64,000 bases of DNA from Martinezella lusitana (GTDB taxonomy: Bacteria; Pseudomonadota; Alphaproteobacteria; Rhizobiales; Rhizobiaceae), in the NCBI RefSeq assembly GCF_900094565.1, contig NZ_FMAF01000010.1, positions 124,001 to 188,000 of the forward strand, written 5' to 3'. Positions 17,884 through 27,337 of the stretch are shown here, piece after piece. Numbering within the stretch: position 1 is the stretch's first letter; every line of letters starts with the position of its first letter. The notes below the pieces were generated by a model. The model was not told the DNA's origin, made no database searches, and saw nothing but the letters and a program-made list of their open reading frames with translations. The position numbers and the translations under genes are program-made.

Positions 17884-18929
17884 CTGGAGCGCGTCCATTG
17901 AACGCGGAATCAGAATTTGGGTGACAGGCTCAATTGGCCGTGATTTCCTTCCTTCGAATCAGGAGGTAGGGATGTCACGTGCATTAAGTGATGATCTTCG
18001 CAGCCGTGTTCTTGCGGCTTCCGCAGACCGGATGTCCGCACGCTCGGCGGCTGCGCGATTTTGGATTGGGATTTCGACAGCGATTGCCTGGATCGCCAAT
18101 GCGCGACAGGGTCAATTGACAGCAGGCAAACAAGGCCGACGTTCTGGCTCCAGGCTGGATGCGCATGAGGCATTTATCATCGGTCTGATTGATGTGGAGA
18201 AAGACATCTCGCTCAATGAGATGGTCCTGCGCCTGAGCACGGATAAATCCGTATCGATCGGCCGTAGTGCTCTTGACGTGTGGCTTCGCAAGCGCGGCTG
18301 GACCTTTAAAAAAGACCACCCATGCGTTGGAGCAGGAGCGAGACGACCTTTTGAAACGGCATCAGGACTGGTTTGAAGGTAAGCTCGATCTTGATCCTGC
18401 CAAGCTCGTCTTCATCGACGAAACCGGCCTTTCCATGAAGATGGCTCAGCTGCGCGGACGATCCCTATGCGGTGAACGCTGTCGTTCGGCCGTTCCCCAC
18501 GGACACTGGAAAACGACCACCTTTACAGGTGTACTGAGGCTTTCCGGCATGACGGCACCGATGGTGCTCGACGGTCCGATGAACGGCGCAGCATTCTTGG
18601 CCTACGTCGAGCAGGTTCTTGTGCCAACACTCAGCACGGGCGATACTGTCATCATGGATAATCTACCTGCGCATAAAGCCGACGGTGTTCGGCTGGCTAT
18701 CGACCCCGTTGGCGGCAAGCTGCTCTATCTTCCGCCCAACAGTCCCGACTTCAACCCCATCGAAATGGCCTTTTCCAACTCAAAGCCCTTCTGCGGGCAA
18801 GGGCCGAGCGCTCCGTTGAGGCCTTGTGGCATACCGTTGGCAAAATCGTCACGGTCTTCAAACCGCAGGAATGTGCCAACTATTTCGCAGCAGCCGGATA
18901 TGACCCGGATTAAAATGGACGCGCTCTAG
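17884..18929 (+). mobile_element. IS630-family insertion sequence, inactivated
   Basis: About 1046 bp bounded by imperfect terminal repeats: left CTGGAGCGCGTCCATT (17884-17899), right AATGGACGCGCTCTAG (18914-18929), matching at 15 of 16 positions. It encloses one IS630-type transposase gene broken by two single-base frameshifts. IS630 elements insert at TA; the flanks are compatible but a clean duplication is not obvious. On its right a short minus-strand frame (18937-19035) ends with LVYELLHYFELIVAHREMAN, possibly the tail of a disrupted gene. Confidence 0.8.
17972..18913 (+). pseudogene. IS630-family transposase, two frameshifts
   Basis: The start at 17972 has AGGAGGTAGGG in front. The N-terminal helix-turn-helix part reads MSRALSDDLRSRVLAASADR. 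Frame is lost at a six-A run (18308-18313), where five As would restore it, and resumes with THALEQERDDLLKRHQDWFE. The DDE triad is visible: FIDETG, VIMDNLPAHK, PPNSPDFNPIEMAF. A second slip, one base missing near 18777, breaks the C-terminus, which otherwise reads AERSVEALWHTVGKIVTVF and ends AAAGYDPD. The A-run could be a programmed-frameshift site, but the second lesion makes an active element unlikely. Confidence 0.8.
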
Positions 18930-20054
18930 TTTGCCATTTCGCGATGGGCCACGATCAGTTCGAAATAGTGAAGCAGTTCATAGACCAGCCTCCGCACGGC
19001 CGGGTCGGCGCCCAGCAGAAAGACGGCTCAGATCTCGGTGGAATTCAATACGCTAGCGATATCGACTGAAGAGCGATTGCTGTTGTGACCAACCTCGTTT
19101 CCTATCGCCCTGGCGTGGTGACAGACCGAAACATGAATTGCGCTCGGTCTTTGTGTCAGCTCAACAACAGTCGATAAATCCCAAGAAGCTGATCAGGATC
19201 GGTCATCCATAGAAACCCTCAGATCTTCGACCGTCTCCCAGTCTCATTCGTCCGCCTCCCTACTTATTCGCTCCCCTCGAAGAGGCAATCATCAGCCGCT
19301 GCTGGCAGCCGCCATGCTTTCACCAGCCCTTAGAGCACGGGAATGATGACGAGGTCAGCAGTGGGACGACAGTGATGGCATCGTCAAAAGATGAAGAATG
19401 CAAATGGCAATACCGGCCTTGGCTCGATGGCGTTTGGGGCGGCGGCCAGCGGCGAATGAAGACATGGTATAGTATGGTTCAATATGTTTTGCCCAGCGTG
19501 TTTAGTATGGGTCCTTGCGCAGTCTTTTTACAACGACCCCCGCTGTGCAACGACATGTCCTGCACCACAATTCCCAAGAGTTGTGATAGGACTTAAGCGA
19601 CAGTCCGCTGCTATGGTCGCAGCGGAATCTTACACGGCCTGAATCAAGCGTCGGGGGCTCGAATGTGGCGAGAGATTGTGACATTGTTCGGAAGAAATGT
19701 AGTGGTGGTGCTGGCGGGTAGTCTCACCGCTCTGGCTATCGTAGCCTATAATATGAGCGAATGCTCGAGAAATATCATCCAAAGCTGGTGGAGAATATTG
19801 ATTACGCGATCGCAGCCGTCATCCTCTTTGGCATTTTCTATCTCGCCGTCCTACTTGTGCGAGCCGCATGGGCTTATGGTGAGGAAGACGACGACTGACA
19901 GGGGCCTAAGTATCGAAGGCGACAAGCAGACGTCTTTCACGCATTGCCACGTGCGTGAATCCCGCCGGGCTTTTGACAAATTCATCCACATCGCTTTATT
20001 TTTGAAATATCCATGTGGCGAGAGACGACTAAAATTTCGATTATTCAAGGTTAA
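18930..20054. other. Gene-poor decayed region
   Basis: More than 1.1 kb without an intact gene. At 19663-19898 two adjacent frames together resemble a small membrane protein (MWREIVTLFGRNVVVVLAGS, then after a shift MLEKYHPKLVENIDYAIAAV and a second hydrophobic stretch ending AWAYGEEDDD). This may be a frameshifted relic of an unrecognised family. Nothing else is supportable between 19040 and 19660. Confidence 0.45.
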
Positions 20055-20386
20055 TCCCTTTTACGTGCCTTTCGATCTACCGCGGTATCGGGGCCGGGTC
20101 TTTTGGTCATGCTGGCAGACACAGATGTCGGTAACGTCGTCACGGCAGCGCAAAGCGGCGCCAAATGCGGCTACCGGCTTTTGCCTCCGTTAATTGTCGT
20201 GATCCCGCTGCTCTATATGGTCCAGGAACTGACCATCCGTCTAGGGATCTATACGGGCCAGGGGCACGGCGAGCTGATCCGCAAGGAATTTGGCACAGGT
20301 TGGTCGTGGGTTGCGGCGGTTGGGCTCGTGGCGGCAACGGCCGGACGATGGTGACGGAAATCATCAGTGTCGCCAGCATCGATTAG
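20055..20386 (+). pseudogene. NRAMP-family metal transporter, N-terminal stump
   Basis: The frame containing SGPGLLVMLADTDVGNVVTA, then AQSGAKCGYRLLPPLIVVIP and YMVQELTIRLGIYTGQGHGE, is the first third of an NRAMP/MntH-like transporter (first membrane helix with the D-T-D metal-binding region, second and third helices). It stops after about 110 codons near VTEIISVASID, where an intact transporter would run to about 400. The cut coincides with an IS6-type transposase remnant on the other strand, so an insertion or deletion probably removed the remainder. No clear start codon or ribosome site. Confidence 0.7.
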
Positions 20387-20559
20387 CTATATGGTTTGTC
20401 CAGTAATGTGACTTCGGCGATCGCCATAACGGTATCCTCGACCATTCGCAGGCCATGCGAAGAGCGCAGGTGGAGGCATACGGCGTGGGAAATGACTTCA
20501 GCAGTAAAACGACGAGGGCGATAGAGCGGATCACGCGCTGCCTGGTCATACGAAATCAT
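20383..20559 (-). pseudogene. IS6-family transposase, N-terminal fragment
   Basis: From an ATG at 20559 the minus strand reads MISYDQAARDPLYRPRRFTA, then EVISHAVCLHLRSSHGLRMV and EDTV before an early stop. This is the N-terminal zinc-finger-like/HTH region of IS6/IS26-group transposases (normally HRFPxxIIxHAVWLYxRFxLSxRxVEDLL). The DDE domain is absent. It overlaps the end of the NRAMP stump by four bases, marking the rearrangement joint. Confidence 0.65.
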
Positions 20560-20640
20560 CGCAGATCAATGGCGACCTGGATAACGCTACAATGCTCGTG
20601 CCGGCCATCGCCAACGGAGCATTGGCGCGCAGACGGACGC

Positions 20641-23295
20641 TTACAAATCCCGCAGATATTCTGCGTCATGCCCTCGTGGCGGTCTTGCCGCCAGAACTGC
20701 CGTGACGACGGCTGCAACCATCAAAAGCAAGACCATACCGATATAGTCCAAGGGTATCGACAGAGCTTCGGGTGGCGGATCGAACACGCCGGTCAGCAGC
20801 TTCACCAGCATCCATGCCGTCGCTATCCCAGACAGCATGCCGAAAAAGATGCCTCCGGCAATGACGAGAAGGCCTTCACTCCATAGAAATGCCGACAGTT
20901 GCGGCCGGGTAGCGCCGATGGCACTTAGAATGGCAAAATTCCGGCGCCGCTCGATGAGGCCCAGCGCCAGCATTAGTCCGCCTGCTGCAGCAGCCATCAC
21001 TACGGCGAATACCAGCTCTATCGTCGTCAGACCGGCCAGATCGATGGCGGTCAGGCTCGAACCGATAAGATGCGCGGCCTGGCCGACGTTCGTGATTTTC
21101 ATTGACGGATCGGACGCAAAGAGGGTCGAAGCCTGTGCGGAGAGCTTTACCGGGTCGCCCTTCGCTCGCATCAGCACATATTCCGAGGCTGCCGAACCGG
21201 TCTTTTCGGCGATGTAACTGGCGTTGGCCACCAGGAAGGAATCCTTCGGCGCGGTCGGAAACTCTCGCGCGACTCCGATGAACTTAAACGGCAGCGGATG
21301 ATATTGATGGTCGCGGGTGTTCATCAGACGCAAGTTGATCGTGTCGCCCTGCTCAAGCTGGAAATCCTGAGCAGTCTCTTCCGACAGCAGTACACCGTCT
21401 CGTGTCGCGGCCAACTTAGCGAGTGTGGCTGCGGCGTTGCCGCCGCTGAAATAGGCGTCTGAAAGACTAGTGGCACGCCCGATGCGCAGAGGATCGATGC
21501 CGTAGAGATCCTGAAGGTCAGCACCGACGTAGGCGAAGCGATGTTGCATCGGTTCGGCGGCGGCCGTATCCGGCAAGGCGGCGAGCGCGGTCAGATGGGC
21601 ATCGGCGGGCTTCTCGGACGTGCCGAATACGGTGACGTCGGCTCCGTTGGTGAGCTCGGCGTCCACACGCGACTGTGCATTGTAGGTAGCATTGAAAATT
21701 GCAGTTGAGACGGCAAACGAGATTGCTAGCGCAGTCATCGCGATGCCTGCGGTGAGCCGGCGTGTTTGCCGGGACAACGCGGCGGCCACAATCGGCGTGA
21801 GCACACCACAGGCTGGCCTTATGAGAGCTCGAAGAAATGAACCGTTGCGCGCAATCACGCTGTTCGACAATCGCAGTGTCAGCAGTGCCGTCCCAAGCCA
21901 GAATAAGGCGGGCGCGATAAACGCCTTGTAGTCCACGGCCGTCGCCGCCACGCCTTCCGGTGCGAGCACGATCTGGTATCCAGTGCTTGCCGATTGCCAG
22001 AAGAACAGGCTCGCCGCCAGAAGCAGCAGCGCGTCCAGCCACAAGCGCTGCCAAAGCGGCCGTGCGACCTCGTCTACAGAGCGCCGCGCCGCGCTGACCG
22101 TGCTCAACCGCATGTCGCGCCAGGCAGGATAGAGATAGGCGACAAAACCCGTGACGAGCCCCACGGCGGCCACGAGGCCCAGGATCGGAACGGTCACGCC
22201 TGGAATCATGTGCAGTCCCGGTACCAAAGGGCTCGACCACAACGCCAATGCAACTCCGCACACGGTGCCGGCCACCGCGGCGACCGTTGCCTCGGCGGCG
22301 GACAAGGCAAGGATCGTCCGCGAGGCGGCACCACGAACGCGCAGCAGCGCCCGCTCGACGCGACGGCGTGCCGCGCCCGATGACGTTACCGCGAAGGTCA
22401 GAGCGAGCGCCAATGCAACACCGGGTAATCCGAGGAACATAAACAGGACGGATGCGTACCGCGCATCTTCGCGTATCGCGTCGAGGCGGGAGCCCAAATT
22501 GTCCGCTACCAGTGCCTGTCCCGCGACCTTTGCTTCCAGGTTCCTTGCGGCGCCAGTGACGAAAGTGAAGGCCGGCACGGGATCCGGCGGCAGGGCGTCG
22601 TGAGCGAGCCTGACATGCAACTGCTGACGGGTGGTGTCGGGACGCGCCTTCGCCTGTGGACCGAAGATCTGCTCCCATTCGGCCGATGGCAGGATGAGCA
22701 CGTTATCCGGAGGCGCCTGCGGAGCTGTCTGGGGCGGCTGGCCGACGGCCTGGAACAACGCATCGGCGTCGGGAAGATCGACCACGCCGTCTACCTTCGC
22801 AGTCAGTGGCGGCAAGTCTATCCGCTGGATCGTGACACTGTCTCCAGGCCCGACATGCAGGTTGGCGGCTGTCTGCTGCGCGATGAGGACGCCGTCGCGA
22901 CTTCCGGAAAGGAACCGGATTTCCATGGGAAAATCGCGCAGATAATTTTCGTCGAAGGCGATCACCTGTCCCGGTCCTGTCGTCTGGGCAGTGCCGCCGG
23001 TGCTGGCTTCGAATCCGGCGACGTTGGCATAGCGGACCCGATGCGTCGTCTGGATAAGCGCTGTTTGCTCCAGTGTCTTTTGTATCGAGTCCTGATCAGC
23101 ACCCGGCACGAGCTGGACCTGCCAGTCGATAGGCACGGCCGATATCGCGCGGGAGGTCATGGAAGCCCCCGCGCTTACCAGGAACAGTGCCAATATGGCA
23201 AGAAGCGCCACCGTGAGTGCGATACCGACCGCTGAACCCGCAACACGGGCGAGCCGATGGGCAAGGACGCCTCGGATCCACAGCACAAACATCAT
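20641..23295 (-). CDS. ABC transporter permease with duplicated FtsX domains
   Basis: 884 residues from ATG 23295, overlapping the ATPase stop by four bases (ATGA). The first membrane helix (VAGSAVGIALTVALLAILAL) is followed by a periplasmic domain of about 200 residues, then three helices (near 295-385), further helices near 425-480, a second periplasmic domain (about 530-760), and a C-terminal FtsX module (TTIELVFAVVMAAAAGGLML; GLLVIAGGIFFGMLSGIATA; DYIGMVLLLMVAAVVTAVLA). This duplicated layout is seen in YbbP-like exporters that act mechanically on periplasmic substrates rather than in importers. Substrate unknown; the envelope is the likely site of action. Confidence 0.85.
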   Translation of the reverse strand: MMFVLWIRGVLAHRLARVAGSAVGIALTVALLAILALFLVSAGASMTSRAISAVPIDWQVQLVPGADQDSIQKTLEQTALIQTTHRVRYANVAGFEASTGGTAQTTGPGQVIAFDENYLRDFPMEIRFLSGSRDGVLIAQQTAANLHVGPGDSVTIQRIDLPPLTAKVDGVVDLPDADALFQAVGQPPQTAPQAPPDNVLILPSAEWEQIFGPQAKARPDTTRQQLHVRLAHDALPPDPVPAFTFVTGAARNLEAKVAGQALVADNLGSRLDAIREDARYASVLFMFLGLPGVALALALTFAVTSSGAARRRVERALLRVRGAASRTILALSAAEATVAAVAGTVCGVALALWSSPLVPGLHMIPGVTVPILGLVAAVGLVTGFVAYLYPAWRDMRLSTVSAARRSVDEVARPLWQRLWLDALLLLAASLFFWQSASTGYQIVLAPEGVAATAVDYKAFIAPALFWLGTALLTLRLSNSVIARNGSFLRALIRPACGVLTPIVAAALSRQTRRLTAGIAMTALAISFAVSTAIFNATYNAQSRVDAELTNGADVTVFGTSEKPADAHLTALAALPDTAAAEPMQHRFAYVGADLQDLYGIDPLRIGRATSLSDAYFSGGNAAATLAKLAATRDGVLLSEETAQDFQLEQGDTINLRLMNTRDHQYHPLPFKFIGVAREFPTAPKDSFLVANASYIAEKTGSAASEYVLMRAKGDPVKLSAQASTLFASDPSMKITNVGQAAHLIGSSLTAIDLAGLTTIELVFAVVMAAAAGGLMLALGLIERRRNFAILSAIGATRPQLSAFLWSEGLLVIAGGIFFGMLSGIATAWMLVKLLTGVFDPPPEALSIPLDYIGMVLLLMVAAVVTAVLAARPPRGHDAEYLRDL

Positions 23296-23966
23296 GTTCC
23301 CACCACTTTCATTTTACCGCAAATCAACCGGCCATGATCCACCGTCCAGCGCGTGGCCATCCGGGTGGCAATCGCTTCGTCATGCGTGGCAACGACCAGG
23401 GCAGCCCCAATTCCTTCCACGTGCTCCAGCACCGCATCCATGAAGGACCGGGCCGTAGTGCCGTCCAGCTGTCCGGTGGGTTCGTCGGCCAAGACGAGTT
23501 TCGGCCGAAGGGCCAAGGCGCGTACCATTACGACCGTTTGCGCCTGGCCTCCTGACAATTCCTCAGGCAGCTTGTCCGCAAGCTCGCCAAGACCGAAGTA
23601 GGACAGCAGGTTGCGGCTGTAGCCGGGTGTTGTCTCCACACCGGCGAGGACTGCCGGGAGGTCGACATTCTGTGCCGCCGTCAAGGCCGGAAACAGGCTA
23701 GGCGACTGGAACACGAAGCCGATCCGACGGGGACGAAGCTGCTCGATAGTGCCCAAGGACGGCCATTCGATCTCACCGCTTGTTGGGCGGTCCAGTCCAC
23801 CAAGAATATGTAGCAGGGTTGTCTTTCCCGAGCCGGATGGGCCGGCCAAGACAATGCGATCACCTTCACGGATTTCGCAGTTTATGTCTTGCAACACGGA
23901 GAGATGTTCGCCGCCGCTTGAAAATTTCCGGCCGATATTCCGGCAGATCGTCAGTATGTCAGTCAT
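23292..23966 (-). CDS. ABC transporter ATP-binding protein (second of pair)
   Basis: 224 residues from ATG 23966 (GGAGGGTGG upstream), overlapping the end of the first ATPase by eight bases. Walker A is GPSGSGKTT, signature LSGGQAQTVVMVRAL, Walker B LVLADEPTGQLD, switch histidine in VVATHDEA. The MacB/LolD-type size and sequence fit export or mechanotransmission ABC systems. It presumably pairs with the other ATPase as a heterodimer under the single 884-residue permease. Confidence 0.88.
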   Translation of the reverse strand: MTDILTICRNIGRKFSSGGEHLSVLQDINCEIREGDRIVLAGPSGSGKTTLLHILGGLDRPTSGEIEWPSLGTIEQLRPRRIGFVFQSPSLFPALTAAQNVDLPAVLAGVETTPGYSRNLLSYFGLGELADKLPEELSGGQAQTVVMVRALALRPKLVLADEPTGQLDGTTARSFMDAVLEHVEGIGAALVVATHDEAIATRMATRWTVDHGRLICGKMKVVGT

Positions 23967-24621
23967 CCTCCACCCTCCCATCGTGCAGCCGGATGATCCT
24001 GTCAGCCTTTCGAGCCAATGCCGTGCTATGGGTTGCAAGCAAAGTGGTGAGACCGGCGCGGCGCCTTGTTTCGAAATGATCGATCAGTCGCGATTCCGTG
24101 TCAGCGTCAACCTCGGCGGTAGGTTCGTCGGCGACGAGGATCGGCGGATTGGCGGCAAGAGCGACTGCGAGACCGGCACGCGCCGTCTCCCCGCCGGAAA
24201 GCTGTGTAGCGAAGGCATGCGCGCGATGTCGCAACCCCACCATCTCGACCAGCTCATCAACGCGCGGATCGTCCGTCCTATCGGCCAGCCTCATCTGGAA
24301 GCGGATGTTCTGCTCCACGCTGAAATGCGGGAACAGATTACCGGACTGAAGCAGGATACCGAAATTTCTGGCGCGGATGCGTGCCCGTGCCGCCTCGGAT
24401 CGTCGGGTCAGCCGCATGCCGTCCACCAGGACGTGGCCACCATCCGGCTCGTCCAATCCCGTCAGGCATGCCAGCAGCGTGGACTTGCCGCTGCCGGAAG
24501 GTCCCATCAAGGCAACGAACTCGCCCTGCGACAGGCATAGACTAACACCGCGCAACGCGAACGTCTCGTCCTCGCCTGTGTGGAAAAATCGGTAGAGTTC
24601 ATGCGCGACAAGCAAGGACAT
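23959..24621 (-). CDS. ABC transporter ATP-binding protein (first of pair)
   Basis: 220 residues. Walker A is GPSGSGKST and Walker B ILVADEPTAEVD. The signature is LSGGETARAGLAVAL, in which the usual Q after LSGG is replaced by E, and the switch histidine lies in LLATHSTALA. It starts 12 bases after the stop of the upstream periplasmic protein gene. The divergent signature motif suggests one of the two composite ATP sites is weakened, a common pattern in heterodimeric ABC proteins (inference). Confidence 0.88.
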   Translation of the reverse strand: MSLLVAHELYRFFHTGEDETFALRGVSLCLSQGEFVALMGPSGSGKSTLLACLTGLDEPDGGHVLVDGMRLTRRSEAARARIRARNFGILLQSGNLFPHFSVEQNIRFQMRLADRTDDPRVDELVEMVGLRHRAHAFATQLSGGETARAGLAVALAANPPILVADEPTAEVDADTESRLIDHFETRRRAGLTTLLATHSTALARKADRIIRLHDGRVEDD

Positions 24622-24633
24622 CTGAGCCCAGCC

Positions 24634-25236
24634 CTAGTTCCAGCGGAACGATTTCGACATCAATTGCCATTGGTCGACATTGTCCGCGCCCTTTGGTGCG
24701 TAGAGTTCGACTGTGACCAGCTCGCCATCCTTGAAATAGAGATAGCGTTCGTTCTCCAGACGAACCTGCTTGTCGGTCACCGCATTCGGCTCCGAATTGG
24801 AATTGTAGACGATGCGGATCGCCGGCCCCGCAGGCAGCTTCACGGCTTCGACGGATGCTATCGTCACCGCCCGCCCGGCGGTCTTGAGGTTTGGGACCTC
24901 GTTGGTCTTGACGCTTTCGATGGTCGGCGCCGTCGCCGCCTTTGAGACCGAGACGATCACACCGTCCAACTTGTCGACGAAACTCGCACCATCGGCGCGG
25001 TCAGAGCGCGCCCAACCTTCGGGAACCTTCATCATGAAGTGATGCGGAGACGCGTAGTCGATGAAAACCTGCGTGTCAGGAATGTCGCCGGGAGGGTTCT
25101 TTTCTGCCTGAATGACCTTTTCGGCGGAAAAGGCTGGCGAACTCTCGGCAAGAATGGAAATCGGGCCAAAGCAGGCTAGCGACGAAACAACGGTTGCAAT
25201 GACCGTCCGGCGCGTATTGGTGGCAATGTTTTCCAT
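24634..25236 (-). CDS. Periplasmic protein linked to FtsX-type ABC exporter
   Basis: 200 residues from ATG 25236 (GAAAGGATC upstream). A longer frame from 25416 has no support. The N-terminus is a signal peptide (VIATVVSSLACFGPISILAE, cleavage near SPAFSA). The mature domain is strand-rich and includes VFIDYASPHHFMMKVPEGWA, GPAIRIVYNSNSEPN and YLYFKDGELVTVELYAPKGA, a pattern reminiscent of lipoprotein- or PsbP-like folds. It heads the operon (binding/helper protein, two ATPases, permease), so it is likely the periplasmic partner of the exporter. No named family recognised. Confidence 0.7.
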   Translation of the reverse strand: MENIATNTRRTVIATVVSSLACFGPISILAESSPAFSAEKVIQAEKNPPGDIPDTQVFIDYASPHHFMMKVPEGWARSDRADGASFVDKLDGVIVSVSKAATAPTIESVKTNEVPNLKTAGRAVTIASVEAVKLPAGPAIRIVYNSNSEPNAVTDKQVRLENERYLYFKDGELVTVELYAPKGADNVDQWQLMSKSFRWN

Positions 25237-25783
25237 TGCTGCGATCCTTTCATGTGAAGAGATGCACCAATGTAGAATGGTTAGGTTACGAACGGTTCGC
25301 TGGAAGTATACACAATCGTAAAGTTTCTCAAAAAGGTCAGAGCCAACCAACAATCGACAGACGGGATTTATGGTGATCCTCACCTTGTGTGCGGACGCAA
25401 CGGTGACCGCGGCCACCGAAACGCTAACTCCAGAGCGGGCAGAATATCGAAGGGGCCTCCTCTTGGCGCGCTCATTAGGATTTGCCGGCTCCCACTCAAC
25501 TATGTTTTCACCTAGGGGGCTGTGCCTCTCGTCTCACACCTCACTACATAGCAATGACGACAAACATCCGGCTGGCCTCCGTGATCGCAATAGTGCCTTC
25601 CTTCCTGACCAGCCGTCTCCTTCGCGGCAACGAAACAAAATCGTAATATCGCCTTGTGAGATTCCCGCACACTGAAAGCTGACTGAAAGGTTGCTCGTGC
25701 AAGCGTGTCTGGCTTCGTGGAGGAAGCTTATGCCAAGGCGGCGACCAGGTGTTGCCGCGGCATTCAAACAGGAGGAGACTTTC
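25237..25783. other. Intergenic region between divergent transport genes
   Basis: About 550 bases containing the promoters of the minus-strand ABC operon and of the plus-strand binding protein. I see no gene and no strong palindrome. A reading frame continuing upstream of 25784 on the plus strand lacks a ribosome site. Confidence 0.4.
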
Positions 25784-26797
25784 ATGCGTTCATCGCGCGC
25801 GCTTTTTCATACCGTAGCCCTTTCCCTCGTCATGACCGCTGGCTCGCTGGCGGCAACGGCAGCGCATGCGGCAGACAAGATTTCGATCATGGTGGGTGGT
25901 TACGAGAAACAAATCTACCTACCGGCCAAGCTTGCCGAAGCGCTCGGCTATTTCAAGGAACAAGGGCTCAACGTCGAGCTTCTCAACGAGCCTGCCGGCG
26001 TCGATGCGGAAAACGAGATGCTCGCGGGCGCCGTCCAGGGCGTCGTCGGTTTCTACGATCATTGCATAGATCTTCAGGGCAAAGGCAAATTCGTCGAATC
26101 CGTGGTGCAGTTTAGCCAGGCGCCGGGCGAGGTGGAGCTGGTGTCCAGCAAGCACCCCGAGATCAAGTCGCCGGCCGATTTCAAGGGCAAGAGCCTCGGT
26201 GTTACCGGTCTCGGTTCCTCCACCAATTTCCTGACGCAATATCTCGGCGTCAAGAGCGGCCTTAAGCTCAGTGACTTCACCTCGGTTCCGGTCGGCGCCG
26301 GACAGACCTTCATCGCCGCCTTGCAACAGGACGCCATCCAGGCCGGAATGACCACCGAGCCGACGATTTCGCACCTGTTGAAGACCGGTGAAGCCAAGGT
26401 TCTCATCGACATGCGCACAATGGCCGGAACCAAGGCGGTCCTTGGGGGCACCTATCCCGCCGCCTCGCTTTACATGCAGGCGTCCTGGATCAAGGACCAC
26501 AAGGAGGAAACGCAGAAGCTGGCGAACGCCTTCGTCAAGACGCTGCATTTCATCAACACCCATTCCGCCGCCGAGATCGCCGACAGGATGCCGAAGGATT
26601 TTTATGTCGGCGATAAGGAAGGCTACGTGAAGGCGCTCGAAAACGGCAAAGCGATGTTTACGCCGGACGGCGTTATGCCTGAAGATGGCCCGAAGACCGT
26701 TCTTGCCGTTCTTTCGGAATTTTCCAAGAATGTGCAGGGTAAGACGATCGACCTGTCGAAGACCTATACGACGGAATTCGTCAAGAACGCCAAGTAG
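25784..26797 (+). CDS. NitT/TauT-type ABC substrate-binding protein, orphan
   Basis: 337 residues from ATG 25784 (AGGAGGAGACTTTC upstream). The Sec signal peptide contains LFHTVALSLVMTAGSLAATA and ends AHAADK. The mature protein follows the SsuA/THI5-like pattern: GGYEKQIYLPAKLAEALGYF, GLNVELLNEPAGVDAENEML, ADFKGKSLGVTGLGSSTNFL and a C-terminal region with PEDGPKTVLAVLSEF. It would bind a sulfonate-, nitrate-, taurine- or pyrimidine-like ligand. No permease or ATPase is nearby, and a strong terminator follows at once, so it is a single-gene unit. Confidence 0.85.
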   Translation: MRSSRALFHTVALSLVMTAGSLAATAAHAADKISIMVGGYEKQIYLPAKLAEALGYFKEQGLNVELLNEPAGVDAENEMLAGAVQGVVGFYDHCIDLQGKGKFVESVVQFSQAPGEVELVSSKHPEIKSPADFKGKSLGVTGLGSSTNFLTQYLGVKSGLKLSDFTSVPVGAGQTFIAALQQDAIQAGMTTEPTISHLLKTGEAKVLIDMRTMAGTKAVLGGTYPAASLYMQASWIKDHKEETQKLANAFVKTLHFINTHSAAEIADRMPKDFYVGDKEGYVKALENGKAMFTPDGVMPEDGPKTVLAVLSEFSKNVQGKTIDLSKTYTTEFVKNAK

Positions 26798-26808
26798 GCA
26801 ATCTGAAC

Positions 26809-26845
26809 AGCCGCCTCCGGGATCGATATCCCGGAGGCGGCTTTT
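26809..26845 (+). terminator. Rho-independent terminator after NitT/TauT-type binding protein
   Basis: A perfect 15-bp stem, AGCCGCCTCCGGGAT/ATCCCGGAGGCGGCT, with a short loop is followed by TTTT. It begins 12 bases after the stop codon at 26797. Confidence 0.9.
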
Positions 26846-26924
26846 ATGCTGGATCTCCCGCCTCGACCCCCAGGTAAACGTGCCAATCCGAATGAAGCTA
26901 TCGCTTTGTGGGCTTCGATTTCAC

Positions 26925-27216
26925 TAGTGGCTCTGAGTTGCAATAGCGACCGGGAAGCCCGGTAACAGGCTGATCCGGTGCGTCAACTTTTCCAGGCGAA
27001 AGGGCTTGATCAGATAGTCAGCAAGCCCCCCAATCGCTTCGCATCGAGCCGATCTGGCAACTGGTCGAAGGCCGACATGATGATCGTCGGGCATTGTGCC
27101 AATCCGCGACGCAGCAGGTCGAACCCGTCGCAGTCCGGAAACCGCCGGTCAAGACAAATGACATCGAACGACATAGAGAATGTTGTCTTCCACGAGCAGT
27201 ATCTGCAACCCAGTTC
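26925..27216 (-). pseudogene. Response-regulator receiver domain, multiply frameshifted
   Basis: Three minus-strand frames each carry consecutive parts of a receiver. LQILLVEDN (near 27183-27210) is the acidic pocket. SFDVICLDRRFPDCDGFDLL then holds the phospho-acceptor Asp, and PTIIMSAFDQLPDRLDAKRL the Ser/Thr position. After another slip ADYLIKPFRLEKLTHRISLL carries the Lys. At least two indels and a shortened stretch after LLVEDN show it is dead. It would have been a single-domain regulator of about 125 residues, just downstream of the histidine-kinase gene on the same strand, so the ancestral locus probably had two regulators. Confidence 0.7.
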
Positions 27217-27337
27217 TCCATTCGTGCGGACACCATTGCTCCGGTCTATTGATAGGCACATGAATCTCGCCAAGCGCATGCATCCCTGACCGCGCCAGGA
27301 TTGGTTCCTTGAACCGATCGATGGAAACATTCCGGAT

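Noticed and set aside
21518..22678. Long minus-strand frame (386 codons) in another phase of the FtsX-type permease gene
   Set aside because: It lies entirely within the permease gene. Its product is Arg/Gly-rich with no domain, as expected for an out-of-frame shadow in GC-rich DNA.
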